DNA of 9,234 bases from JBBQSF01 sp038214085 (GTDB lineage: Bacteria; Bacteroidota; Bacteroidia; Bacteroidales; CG2-30-32-10): positions 1 to 9,234 of the forward strand of contig JBBQSF010000121.1 in NCBI GenBank assembly GCA_038214085.1, written 5' to 3'. Position 1 is the stretch's first letter. Each line of letters opens with the position of its first letter. The notes below the pieces were generated by a model that worked only from the letters and a program-made list of their open reading frames with translations, searched no databases and was not told the DNA's origin. Below are positions 1 through 6,551 of this stretch, piece by piece. The position numbers and the translations under genes are program-made.

Positions 1-230
1 ATTATTGTGAGGATTATTACGGTTACATTTATAACATTCCAGGCAGTCCTTATCAAAGTTATCAGGGCTATTGGGAGCTTATTTACAGTTCTTATTGTAT
101 AGGTTATTACAGTTATTCCAAGTCAGACAGTATTCAATACAATAGTTATTCCAAGCCAGACAGCATTCAATACAACAGTTATTCCAAGCCAGACAACATT
201 CAATACTCGAGTTATTATGGGAATAAATAA
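1..230 (+). CDS. 3' end of a tyrosine-rich repeat protein (5' truncated by window edge)
   Basis: The frame with codons starting at base 3 is open from the window edge to a TAA at 228-230, giving about 75 C-terminal residues. The product is very rich in Tyr, Ser, Gln and Asn, with short YGY, YQSYQGYW and YYSYS stretches, and it ends with three copies of an 11-residue repeat of the form SYSKPDSIQYN. Two of the three base changes between repeat units 1 and 2 are synonymous in this frame, against one of three in the competing +1 frame, which favours this reading. No catalytic motif, membrane segment or known domain can be seen and I do not recognise the family. The +1 frame has a TAG at 100-102 but is open on both sides of it, so the stretch could be a non-coding repeat. 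The start and total length lie outside the window. Confidence 0.45.
   Translation, partial: YCEDYYGYIYNIPGSPYQSYQGYWELIYSSYCIGYYSYSKSDSIQYNSYSKPDSIQYNSYSKPDNIQYSSYYGNK
111..209 (+). repeat. three tandem 33-bp repeats (11 codons each)
   Basis: Units lie at 111-143, 144-176 and 177-209. Each begins AGTTATTCCAAG and contains the core ATTCAATAC. Units 1 and 2 differ at three bases. Units 2 and 3 differ at one internal base and in the last codon. The sequence then starts a fourth unit (AGTTATTA) and leaves the pattern. The unit length is a multiple of three, so copy-number change would keep the frame of the overlapping Tyr-rich reading frame. Confidence 0.9.
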
Positions 231-331
231 ACCATGGTGCTTTCTTGAGTAATCATTCAGTTAAAAGGCACACAAGAAATCAAATACTTTAAATTAGAAG
301 TTTTTTTCCAAAGTTTTTTTCCGAAAATCAT

Positions 332-360
332 TTTGTATTTCAGCTTTTGGCTTATATTTG
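332..360 (+). promoter_or_regulatory. Bacteroidota-type promoter for the S4-domain gene
   Basis: A TTTG at 332-335 is followed after 17 nt by TATATTTG at 353-360, a full match to the Bacteroidota -7 consensus TAnnTTTG with an acceptable spacing to the -33 element. Transcription would start near 365-368, giving a leader of about 60 nt before the ATG at 426. The stretch from 231 to 425 is otherwise AT-rich and shows no convincing terminator for the gene on the left. Confidence 0.5.
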
Positions 361-425
361 GTATCGATATTAAAACGAAATTTTTTATCGTTAAAACTAT
401 TCCTACATTTGAAAAAAAATAATTT

Positions 426-635
426 ATGATAGAATTTGAATTGCAAGGCCATGAGTTTATTCCTTTAAATACACTTTTAAAATTTTTGAATCTTGTAATG
501 TCTGGAGGCGAGGCCAATCAAGCCATCGAAGCTGGTGAAGTTAGTGTAAATGGTGCTGTTGAACATCAAAAAAGAAAGAAAATAAGAGCTGGAGATAAAG
601 TTTTATTTCAAGATCAGGAAATAAAAGTTCTTTAA
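426..635 (+). CDS. ybcJ: YbcJ-type S4-domain RNA-binding protein
   Basis: A 69-residue protein made almost entirely of one S4 RNA-binding fold. The core spans residues 13-60 and shows the family pattern LLKFLNLV, then SGGEANQAIEAGEVSVNG (26-43), then the basic patch HQKRKKIRAGD (47-57) and a final beta strand. Length and order match the small stand-alone S4 proteins of the YbcJ family (about 70 residues; the E. coli protein has the same LLK, GAVE, RK.KI.AG pattern). The fold is expected to bind structured RNA, probably ribosomal, in the cytoplasm; the exact target is not known for this family. The ATG at 426 is the only start that keeps the whole domain. It follows a predicted promoter at 332-360 and is convergent with the YcxB-like gene, 33 nt away. 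It appears monocistronic. Confidence 0.92.
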   Translation: MIEFELQGHEFIPLNTLLKFLNLVMSGGEANQAIEAGEVSVNGAVEHQKRKKIRAGDKVLFQDQEIKVL

Positions 636-668
636 TTAAATCACAATAAAGAAATAATTCAAGGAAAA

Positions 669-1193
669 TTATTTTCGTTTGTCCCTCGTTTTTTGAACTT
701 TCAGCAACACTAGTCCGGCAATGACGGTGAAATCATTGTCGCTTAAAAACCTACGACAAATAATCACAAATTTAAGTTTGTTGGGATACAGCAGTATCAC
801 ATTGTTAGTGATTAATGCCTGGCTAAAATGTTCCCATTTGCTTTCTGAATTTATGGATTTGCTTTTGGTACTGATTCCGTTTTCGTCAATACTGGTATGG
901 AAAACATAATGCAGATCCACTAGTTTTTTGAAGGCAGTTTTTCCCATACGGTTTAAGCGCCAGAAATAAAACAAAGGAATAAAAATGCCATAAAACAAAA
1001 AGAACCAGGCAAGAAAATTATTATTATTTCCATTTCGGTGTAGGAGTAATAATGTTGCGCCACAGAGCATCAGCAATATTCCGACACTTATCATAAACAC
1101 AATTCGTTTGTAACTCATAATCTTAACATGAGCCATGTATGCGGCTTGCAAGTCTCTTGGAGTAAAATTGGATTCAAAGGAAATTTCCTGCAA
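669..1193 (-). CDS. YcxB-like two-TM membrane protein of unknown function
   Basis: With a TTG start at 1193 the product has 174 residues. An N-terminal strand segment (QEISFESNFTPRDLQAAYM) leads into two adjacent membrane segments at about residues 31-51 and 60-78, separated by a short loop with four Asn. A soluble C-terminal part follows (HTSIDENGIS, SKWEHF, LLYPNKLKFVIICRRFLSD), which resembles the PH-like region of the YcxB family; the FVIICRRFLS stretch near the end is typical of it. No biochemical function is known for the family. The start is uncertain. The frame is open upstream to a TTG at 1241, but that start lies inside the rho terminator hairpin. The TTG at 1193 follows an A-rich run and keeps the conserved ISFE strand. 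The first ATG is at 1136 and would remove that strand. The gene sits downstream of rho in the same direction but behind rho's terminator. Confidence 0.78.
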   Translation of the reverse strand: MQEISFESNFTPRDLQAAYMAHVKIMSYKRIVFMISVGILLMLCGATLLLLHRNGNNNNFLAWFFLFYGIFIPLFYFWRLNRMGKTAFKKLVDLHYVFHTSIDENGISTKSKSINSESKWEHFSQALITNNVILLYPNKLKFVIICRRFLSDNDFTVIAGLVLLKVQKTRDKRK

Positions 1194-1204
1194 CGTTTTT
1201 TTTT

Positions 1205-1230
1205 CAAAGATAAAAAAAAGGCCGTACCAA
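1205..1230 (-). promoter_or_regulatory. possible promoter for the YcxB-like gene, inside the rho terminator
   Basis: On the minus strand TATCTTTG (1212-1205) fully matches TAnnTTTG. The only candidate -33 element is a TTG at 1230-1228, 15 nt away, which is shorter than usual. Transcription would start around 1197-1200, almost at the proposed TTG start at 1193, or about 60 nt before the ATG at 1136. The site overlaps the U-tract and the hairpin of the rho terminator. It is tentative because the -33 match and spacing are poor. Confidence 0.25.
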
Positions 1231-1246
1231 TAATAGTACAACCTTT
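1212..1246 (-). terminator. intrinsic terminator of rho
   Basis: On the minus strand AAAGGTTGTAC (1246-1236) pairs with GTACGGCCTTT (1227-1217) over 11 bp with two G-U pairs and an 8-nt loop. It is followed by a run of T to position 1212. It begins 22 nt after the rho stop codon and should end the rho transcript before the YcxB-like gene. Confidence 0.85.
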
Positions 1247-1268
1247 AATTAAATTTTTTAGATTTTTT

Positions 1269-3185
1269 TTATCCGTTCATACTCATGAGGAATTCCTCAT
1301 TGGTATTGGTAAATTTAATCCGTTCTTTTAAAAATTCCATGGCTTCGAGCGAAGTCATATCGGCAAGGTGATTGCGAAGCACCCAAATGCGCTGCAATGC
1401 TTCTTTATCAAGTAATAAATCATCTCGACGTGTGCTTGATGCAACAATGTCGATAGCGGGGTAGATGCGCTTGTTCGACAATTTTCGATCGAGCTGAAGT
1501 TCCATGTTTCCGGTACCTTTAAACTCTTCAAAGATAACTTCGTCCATTTTTGAACCTGTATCAATCAATGCTGTGGCAACAATAGTAAGCGATCCACCAT
1601 TTTCAATTTTTCGTGCAGCACCAAAAAAACGTTTAGGTTTCTGTAATGCATTTGAATCCACACCACCGCTGAGAACCTTACCCGATCCAGGAGCAACTGT
1701 GTTATACGCACGTGCAAGGCGTGTAATAGAGTCGAGAAGAATCACCACATCATGTCCGCATTCAACAAGACGTTTTGCTTTTTCAAGAACAATATTTGTG
1801 ATTTTTACATGACGTTCAGCTGGTTCATCAAAAGTGGAAGCAATAACTTCTGCTTTAACGCTGCGTTCCATATCGGTTACTTCTTCCGGGCGTTCATCAA
1901 TAAGCAGAATAATCATATATGCTTCGGGATGATTGTATGCAATTGCATTTGCAATTTCTTTGAGTAAAACCGTTTTTCCAGTTTTCGGTTGTGCAACAAT
2001 CAAAGCTCTCTGTCCTTTGCCAATAGGCGTAAATAGATCAATGATACGCGTGGAAAGTGAATTCTGAGGATGTCCGGTTAAAGTGAATTTTTCAATTGGA
2101 AATAAGGGTGTAAGATAATCAAAAGGAACACGGTCGCGGACTTCTGCGGGATCGCGACCATTTATTGCTTCAACCTTAACCAATGGAAAATATTTTTCAC
2201 CTTCTTTTGGAGGGCGTATTGTACCTTTAACAGTATCTCCGGTTTTTAGTCCGAATAATTTTATCTGCGACTGAGAAACATAGATATCATCGGGCGAATT
2301 GAGATAATTGTAATCGGAAGATCTTAAAAAGCCATAGCCATCGGGCATGATTTCAAGAACGCCTTCGCTGATCACAATTCCGTCGAATTCAGGAATATTT
2401 TCAATTGGTTTGCGTGGTTCAAATGGTTTGCGTGGAAATTGATTGTTTTGCCTTCTTTCCTGATCATCCTGACGTAATGTTTCTTTTTCGGGAGTGAATT
2501 CCTGAGGAGTTTCGGTTGTTTGATTGTTTTCAGTAACTGAAGTAATTTCACCCAATTGAGTTTCGCTCACCTCTGGAGTAGATTCGGTGACTATAAGATT
2601 GTTTTCAATAATTGGATCATCAATAACAGGAATAATTGGTTCAGCATTTAATTCAATGGCTGTATTGTCGATAAGGTTTTCTTTTTTGTCGGGAAGCGGT
2701 TTTTGAAAAGGCTTTTTCTTCTGAAAATTTTTATTTGGCTTATTTTCGGGTCGAGTTTTTGAATTATTCTGAGCCGGTTTGTTATCTTGTGCTATTGTAG
2801 TAGGAGTTTTAATGTTAGCATGAATAGGGGAAACCGAATTTGCTATGTGCTCCTTTGGTGTAGCTATTAAATTTTCAACAGGTTTCGTAATTTCAACCGG
2901 TTTATCAGAATCTATCGGTTTTACAACATTGGTTTTAGGGAAATCAGATGATGATGAAACGGGTTTTTTTACCATTTCTTTAGGTGTACGCGGACGGAAA
3001 ACTTTTCGTTTTTCTGATTTTTCCTTTTCGAGCATTTCAGGAGTAGGATTCTGTGCCTGATAATCAAGAATAATATATACGAGTTCTTGCTTTTTTAAAG
3101 ATTCGTATTTGGGAATGCTTAATTTTTTTGCGATCTCCTTAAGCTCAGGAGCGAGCATTTCGTTCAGTTCGATAATTGAATACAT
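1269..3185 (-). CDS. rho: transcription termination factor Rho, with long disordered insert
   Basis: A 638-residue hexameric RNA-dependent ATPase/translocase that ends transcription of untranslated RNA. The N-terminal helical Rho_N domain is at residues 1-45. Residues 47-265 are a low-complexity, probably disordered insert rich in Pro, Asn, Glu, Lys and Thr. The cold-shock-like RNA-binding domain is at 268-343 with the RNP-like GYGFLR (283-288). The RecA-type motor spans 355-638: Walker A QPKTGKT (399-405), DERPEEV with the likely catalytic Glu at 431, Walker B VVILLD ending at D485, the R-loop segment [11 protein letters not shown] (500-510), and the arginine-finger region NKRIYPAID (571-579). 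It is much longer than E. coli Rho (419) solely because of the insert, which is usual in Bacteroidota. The ATG at 3185 starts directly at the Rho_N domain. A promoter is predicted at 3322-3351, giving a leader of about 130 nt, and an intrinsic terminator follows the stop codon. All motor motifs are intact. Confidence 0.98.
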   Translation of the reverse strand: MYSIIELNEMLAPELKEIAKKLSIPKYESLKKQELVYIILDYQAQNPTPEMLEKEKSEKRKVFRPRTPKEMVKKPVSSSSDFPKTNVVKPIDSDKPVEITKPVENLIATPKEHIANSVSPIHANIKTPTTIAQDNKPAQNNSKTRPENKPNKNFQKKKPFQKPLPDKKENLIDNTAIELNAEPIIPVIDDPIIENNLIVTESTPEVSETQLGEITSVTENNQTTETPQEFTPEKETLRQDDQERRQNNQFPRKPFEPRKPIENIPEFDGIVISEGVLEIMPDGYGFLRSSDYNYLNSPDDIYVSQSQIKLFGLKTGDTVKGTIRPPKEGEKYFPLVKVEAINGRDPAEVRDRVPFDYLTPLFPIEKFTLTGHPQNSLSTRIIDLFTPIGKGQRALIVAQPKTGKTVLLKEIANAIAYNHPEAYMIILLIDERPEEVTDMERSVKAEVIASTFDEPAERHVKITNIVLEKAKRLVECGHDVVILLDSITRLARAYNTVAPGSGKVLSGGVDSNALQKPKRFFGAARKIENGGSLTIVATALIDTGSKMDEVIFEEFKGTGNMELQLDRKLSNKRIYPAIDIVASSTRRDDLLLDKEALQRIWVLRNHLADMTSLEAMEFLKERIKFTNTNEEFLMSMNG

Positions 3186-3321
3186 GAAAATTGTGTTTGA
3201 TTAGTAAATCAATGAAAATTGATAGTTATTTTTGAAATAAGTACAATAAAATTTGTGATTAATTTCCGGAGAAAACATTGCTAAGAACAGAAAGTTCAGG
3301 AAACAATTCGGAAATAATTTA

Positions 3322-3351
3322 CAAAAGTAACACTTTTTTTCTAATACCAAA
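3322..3351 (-). promoter_or_regulatory. Bacteroidota-type promoter for rho
   Basis: On the minus strand TTTG (3351-3348) is followed after 18 nt by TACTTTTG (3329-3322), a full match to the TTTG / TAnnTTTG consensus. Transcription would start near 3314-3318 and leave an untranslated leader of about 130 nt before the rho ATG, long enough to carry a regulatory element. The leader is AT-rich and I see no strong hairpin in it. Confidence 0.6.
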
Positions 3352-3584
3352 TAATATTTTTTGAATCCTAGTTTGTTTTTACTTTTCTATTATTCCCTTT
3401 CAAAACCTTAATATTCCCTTATTATAATATTGCAGATAACAATTTAGTAATATTTAGGTAAATGAAGCATTGGCAAAAACTTGCTATTCTTTATATGTAA
3501 ACTGTTTTAGAATTATTCTAAACATTTCATTTTGGCAAATTTTGAATAATTAGGTTTAGCCTGACAGATAGTTCTGTAATTTAG

Positions 3585-3627
3585 AAAAGCAGGTACGTTA
3601 GTTTTTTAACTAAAGTTACCTGCTTTT
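3585..3627 (-). terminator. intrinsic terminator downstream of the T9SS-type gene
   Basis: AAAAGCAGGTA (3585-3595) pairs perfectly with TACCTGCTTTT (3617-3627) over 11 bp. An inner stem TTAGTT / AACTAA (3598-3603 with 3608-3613) closes a four-T loop, with a small internal mismatch between the two stems. The hairpin lies 54 nt beyond the stop of the 3682-4623 gene. The element is near-symmetrical: the T tract is TTTT then CTAAATT on the minus strand and TTTTATTT on the plus strand, so it could work in both directions. Confidence 0.75.
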
Positions 3628-3681
3628 ATTTCCAATGTATTGTTGCTGTGTTTATATCGCAAAGAGTTTTTCCATTTTCGA

Positions 3682-4623
3682 TTATTTCTGAATAACAAAT
3701 TTTGTTGCTTTGTATCCTTTATCTGATGCCAGAACAAATAGATAATTTCCATTCTCTAAATCCTGAATATTATAATGAATATCATGAATTCCTGTGTTTA
3801 AATTTCCGCTGAATAAATTCATTATTTCTTTTGCGTTCATATCATAAATTTTTATTGTAGTGTAATCAATTCCTGAAGTCTCAAATTTTATATCAAAAAT
3901 TCCGTTATTAATGTTGGGATACAAAACAAAGTTTTCTGCAATATCCACTGATTCATTTATTCCGGAAAAATAAGTGTCGAAATTCAAGGCATCAACAATC
4001 AGAATAGAATTGCCAAGGGGACGAAGATCATGGGCAGATCCATCAATTGATTTAAAGGCAGATAAGTTAATAAATCCACTGTCGGGAATTAATACATTAT
4101 CATTATAAAAAAAGTTTGGTGATGATTCCATATATCCCACTGAAAATGGGGTAAATGTGGCGGCAGCTCCTAAATTTTTCTGACCAAATGCAAGCAAATT
4201 TTGCCAAGGACCGATAAAACCTGTTTTTGTTAGGAAAACAATCATTTGCGCCGAATCACCATTAAAGGAAGCGTATTTATAGAAGCCCTTTAAGTTGTTG
4301 TAACGGCTTGCAATGGGAAAGGAAGGCCCGAACCCGTCAAGGCCATTGGGTCGAATAGTACTAATGTTTCCCTTTGAAGTGTCTGTAGCATTAACGTTAC
4401 TTTCTATTCTTACAGCATACAAACCAAAATATTTGTCAGTAGTTTGCGTAGCAGGATAGAACCCCAAATGGTTATTGCCATTGTCTATCCACCCGTCAGG
4501 TGCAGAATTGGCCCCATTGGTCCAGTTTTCAAAATTGAAATTTGGAATTACCTGGGCTTTTAAAGTAAAAACCGAAATTCCAAAACAAATTACGATAGAG
4601 GTTACGCAAATTTTTGCTTTCAT
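3682..4623 (-). CDS. exported protein with T9SS C-terminal sorting domain, function unknown
   Basis: A 313-residue protein with a signal peptide at about residues 1-23 (basic MKAK start, hydrophobic core, cleavage likely after LKA before Q24). The mature part opens with the motif IPNFNFENWTNG..PDGW (26-45), a pattern common at the start of secreted Bacteroidota beta-sandwich, carbohydrate-binding-like domains. Residues 46-220 look like one beta-rich domain with no catalytic motif I recognise. Residues 232-313 form a type A T9SS sorting domain: FVLYPNINNGIFDIKF, then TTIKIYDMNAKEI, then LENGNYLFVLASDKGYKATKFVIQK-like strands, ending in the usual short K-rich tail. Such proteins cross the outer membrane by the type IX system and are released or anchored on the cell surface. 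It is probably monocistronic, with a promoter at 4756-4786 and a terminator at 3585-3627. The passenger function is unknown; ligand binding is an inference from the fold type only. Confidence 0.85.
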   Translation of the reverse strand: MKAKICVTSIVICFGISVFTLKAQVIPNFNFENWTNGANSAPDGWIDNGNNHLGFYPATQTTDKYFGLYAVRIESNVNATDTSKGNISTIRPNGLDGFGPSFPIASRYNNLKGFYKYASFNGDSAQMIVFLTKTGFIGPWQNLLAFGQKNLGAAATFTPFSVGYMESSPNFFYNDNVLIPDSGFINLSAFKSIDGSAHDLRPLGNSILIVDALNFDTYFSGINESVDIAENFVLYPNINNGIFDIKFETSGIDYTTIKIYDMNAKEIMNLFSGNLNTGIHDIHYNIQDLENGNYLFVLASDKGYKATKFVIQK

Positions 4624-4972
4624 ATGTTTTGGTCAGTGATTATAGTGCTGACACCGCACTTTTTAATATAGTGAACTTTTAATTGTTTAATGATTTTTTC
4701 TATTTAAGGAATGCAATTAACATCTTTTGATTCAATCCCAAATCAAAATGAGTAGCAAATATATAACGATATATCATAGTTTCAAAGTTATTTGTATAAA
4801 TAATATGAATAATAATCGTATGTTGATTAACGATAGGGATTATGTTATTAATTGAAAAAGGTGCAAGTGAAATTATATGGCGTGAAATTATTGCCACAAA
4901 TCAACTTTTTGCTTACGAAGCAATAGTCTATTAATATATAAAAAAAGGCAAGCGAAATAATAGAGAAAAAAA
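4624..4972. other. non-coding region between ndk and the T9SS-type gene
   Basis: This 349-nt stretch carries the promoter at 4756-4786 and the leader of the T9SS-type gene. A small inverted repeat AGTGC / GCACT (4644-4648 with 4656-4660) lies in the leader 21-37 nt before the ATG. Near ndk there is a six-bp stem with a three-base loop at 4909-4923 (TTGCTT, ACG, AAGCAA). It is not followed by a T run on the minus strand, so it does not look like an ndk terminator. Frames in this stretch are short, hydrophobic and overlap the promoter, so I call no gene. Confidence 0.55.
4756..4786 (-). promoter_or_regulatory. Bacteroidota-type promoter for the T9SS-type gene
   Basis: On the minus strand TTTG (4786-4783) is followed after 19 nt by TATATTTG (4763-4756), a full consensus match with good spacing. 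Transcription would start near 4748-4751, giving a leader of about 125 nt before the ATG at 4623. The ATG is preceded by A-rich ACCAAAACAT rather than a Shine-Dalgarno. Confidence 0.6.
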
Positions 4973-5392
4973 TCAGAACCTTTCGTTTCCTGCGAAAAAG
5001 AAATTACATTCAATTTCTGCGTTTTCATCACTGTCTGAACCATGAACAGCATTGGCCTGCATATTGGTGCCAAATACTTTGCGGATTGTGCCATCTTCTG
5101 CATCAATGGGATTTGTTGAGCCGATAAGATTTCTGTATTCTGCCACAGCATTCTCTTTTTCAAGAATGGCAACAACTATGGGCCCCGATGACATAAATTG
5201 CGTAAGCGAATCGAAAAATGCTCTGGTTGAGTGAACGGCATAAAATTTTTGAGCTTGCTGTTGCCGGAGATGAATAAATTTCATGGCACTTATACGAAAT
5301 CCTGCTTCATTTATTTTGGCCAGGATCGGACCTATATAACCATGCGAAACTGCATATGGTTTAATAATTGTAAACGTTTTGTTTCCTGTCAT
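4973..5392 (-). CDS. ndk: nucleoside diphosphate kinase
   Basis: A 139-residue cytoplasmic enzyme that moves the gamma-phosphate of ATP to other (d)NDPs through a phosphohistidine, balancing NTP and dNTP pools. The full family signature is present: K11 in TIIKP, Y51, H54, F59, R87, T93 in the STNP stretch, R104, N114, the phosphorylated H117 in NAVHGSDS, S119, and E128. Length is the usual 135-150 for bacterial Ndk. The ATG at 5392 places the first beta strand correctly before K11. The gene is divergent from the nrnA-FKBP cluster across 151 nt. I see no clear terminator after its stop codon and only a tentative promoter upstream. Confidence 0.98.
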   Translation of the reverse strand: MTGNKTFTIIKPYAVSHGYIGPILAKINEAGFRISAMKFIHLRQQQAQKFYAVHSTRAFFDSLTQFMSSGPIVVAILEKENAVAEYRNLIGSTNPIDAEDGTIRKVFGTNMQANAVHGSDSDENAEIECNFFFAGNERF

Positions 5393-5451
5393 AATAACAA
5401 AAATTATTCGGTTGTTTTTTATTTAAGAAAAATATATTTATTAATAAATCA

Positions 5452-5463
5452 AAATCCGGATTT
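5452..5463. promoter_or_regulatory. 12-bp perfect palindrome in the ndk/nrnA divergent region
   Basis: AAATCCGGATTT reads the same on both strands and is one of the few GC-containing spots in a very AT-rich spacer. The flanks extend it imperfectly (CA before, G after). It lies just downstream of a tentative ndk promoter and upstream of the nrnA promoter, a reasonable place for an operator. No regulator can be assigned. Confidence 0.3.
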
Positions 5464-5477
5464 GTAATTATAATGCT

Positions 5478-5505
5478 AAAATATATAATAATTCATTTCC
5501 GCAAA
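5478..5505 (-). promoter_or_regulatory. tentative ndk promoter
   Basis: On the minus strand TTTG (5505-5502) is followed after 16 nt by TATATTTT (5485-5478), seven of eight consensus bases counting the free positions, the last G being T. Transcription would start near 5470 with a leader of about 80 nt. The spacing is slightly short and the region is AT-rich, so chance matches are likely. Confidence 0.3.
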
Positions 5506-5516
5506 CATTAATTTAA

Positions 5517-5524
5517 TAAATTTG
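5517..5524 (+). promoter_or_regulatory. -7 element of the nrnA-FKBP operon promoter
   Basis: TAAATTTG at 5517-5524 is a full match to TAnnTTTG. The -33 position carries only a weak TTTC (5496-5499) at 17 nt. Transcription would start around 5529-5533, leaving only about 11-15 nt before the TTG start at 5544, so the message would be nearly leaderless. Confidence 0.45.
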
Positions 5525-5543
5525 CACTCAATTTATTTAACAT

Positions 5544-6551
5544 TTGTTGGATCAAGTATTTGTTGATATCATTAAAAGTTTACTTTCTAAAAAAAAGAAA
5601 ATAACTATCATTACCCATGTTAACCCCGATGGTGATGCAATTGGTTCTTCGCTTGCATGGTATCACATATTAAAACTGGAAGGGCATGAGGTTTCGGTGG
5701 TAGTTCCCAATTATTTTCCTTCATTTCTAGCATGGCTTCCAGAAGCTTCTGAAATAATTGTACATAAGAAAGATAAAGAAAAAGCTGAAGAACGAGTGTT
5801 AAATGCTGATCTAATTTTTTGTCTCGATTTTAACGATATTGGCCGCATGGCTAAAGTTTCTGATTGCTATACCAAATCAAATGCAACAAAAATTTTAATT
5901 GATCATCATCTCCAACCTTCTTTATTTACTGATTATACATTGTCTGTTTCCAATACATCATCAACTGCTGAACTTATTTACGAGCTTATTTCAGAAATTG
6001 AGCTAACTCATTTAATAACAAAGGATGTTGCACAAGCCTTGTATGTTGGAATAATTACCGATACTGGTTCGCTGAGTTATGCCTGCAATTATAAATCTAC
6101 TTACAATGCAATTGCATTCCTCATGGAAGTTGGAATCGATGGAGAGCATATTCACCGCTTGGTTTATGATACAAATACATATGACAGGATACGTTTGCTA
6201 GGTTATTGCCTTAGCGAAAAACTTAAAGTGTTTCCGGAATATAAACTGGCATACATCAGCCTCACAAAGGAAGAGCTCAAGAAATTTAATTACAACGTTG
6301 GAGATACTGAAGGAATTGTAAATTATACACTTTCAATTGAAGGTGTGTCTGTTGGCGTATTTTTTATGGAACGTGAGGGGATAATTAAGGTTTCACTCAG
6401 GTCGAAAGGAGAATTGTCGGTAAATGACATGGCCCGTAAATATTTTAATGGTGCCGGCCATCATAACGCTGCCGGCGGTGAATTGTGCGGAAGTTTAAAT
6501 GATCATTTATCCCGTTTTGAAGAAATGATCCCCGAAATGGTGAAAATATGA
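5544..6551 (+). CDS. nrnA: DHH/DHHA1 phosphoesterase, NrnA-type oligoribonuclease/pAp phosphatase
   Basis: A 335-residue cytoplasmic enzyme of the NrnA group, which degrades two- to five-nucleotide RNAs and dephosphorylates pAp in bacteria lacking Orn. The DHH domain shows the manganese-binding motifs in order: THVNPDGDA (24-32; H25, D29, D31), D95 in CLDFND, the D120-H121-H122 triad, and D173 in GIITDTGSL. The C-terminal DHHA1 domain has the substrate-binding GAGHHNAAGGE (303-313) and the upstream SLRSKG (284-289). Length is typical. An in-frame TAA at 5538-5540 means the start must lie just after it. The first usable codons are TTG 5544 and TTG 5547, and there is no ATG before the first motif, so TTG initiation is inferred. 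The stop overlaps the next start as ATGA (6548-6551), indicating translational coupling with the first FKBP gene. Confidence 0.95.
   Translation: MLDQVFVDIIKSLLSKKKKITIITHVNPDGDAIGSSLAWYHILKLEGHEVSVVVPNYFPSFLAWLPEASEIIVHKKDKEKAEERVLNADLIFCLDFNDIGRMAKVSDCYTKSNATKILIDHHLQPSLFTDYTLSVSNTSSTAELIYELISEIELTHLITKDVAQALYVGIITDTGSLSYACNYKSTYNAIAFLMEVGIDGEHIHRLVYDTNTYDRIRLLGYCLSEKLKVFPEYKLAYISLTKEELKKFNYNVGDTEGIVNYTLSIEGVSVGVFFMEREGIIKVSLRSKGELSVNDMARKYFNGAGHHNAAGGELCGSLNDHLSRFEEMIPEMVKI

Larger units (their letters stand above)
3186..3681. other. non-coding region between rho and the T9SS-type gene
   Basis: These 496 nt hold the rho leader (3186 to about 3315), the rho promoter (3322-3351) and the terminator of the upstream minus-strand gene (3585-3627). 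Between 3352 and 3584 the sequence is AT-rich with no credible gene. The only other structure is a 17-bp odd palindrome at 3506-3522 (TTTAGAAT, T, ATTCTAAA). Very short frames exist, for example 12 codons from an ATG at 3462, but nothing supports them. Confidence 0.6.

Noticed and set aside
111..209. CRISPR-like array
   Set aside because: The units are directly adjacent without spacers and keep a reading frame, so this is a simple tandem repeat.
652..674. AT-only hairpin between the convergent S4 and YcxB-like genes (AAATAATT / AATTATTT)
   Set aside because: Only eight A-T pairs with a 7-nt loop, overlapping the stop codon of the minus-strand gene. Too weak to call a terminator in such AT-rich DNA.
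1504..1812. 102-codon plus-strand frame opposite rho
   Set aside because: Antisense to the conserved Rho motor domain. Its openness follows from codon use in rho.
3462..3500. 12-codon plus-strand frame followed by a dyad at 3506-3522, resembling a leader-peptide attenuator
   Set aside because: No plus-strand gene lies downstream for it to control, and there is no credible promoter or ribosome-binding context.
4700..4897. 65-codon minus-strand frame upstream of the T9SS-type gene
   Set aside because: Very AT-rich, Ile-heavy composition, no domain, and it overlaps the consensus promoter at 4756-4786.
4909..4923. Hairpin TTGCTT-ACG-AAGCAA as an ndk terminator
   Set aside because: On the ndk strand it is followed by A residues rather than a T run.
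4888..5175. 95-codon minus-strand frame overlapping ndk
   Set aside because: It is an alternate frame of ndk, whose own frame keeps every catalytic residue; the frame has no family features.
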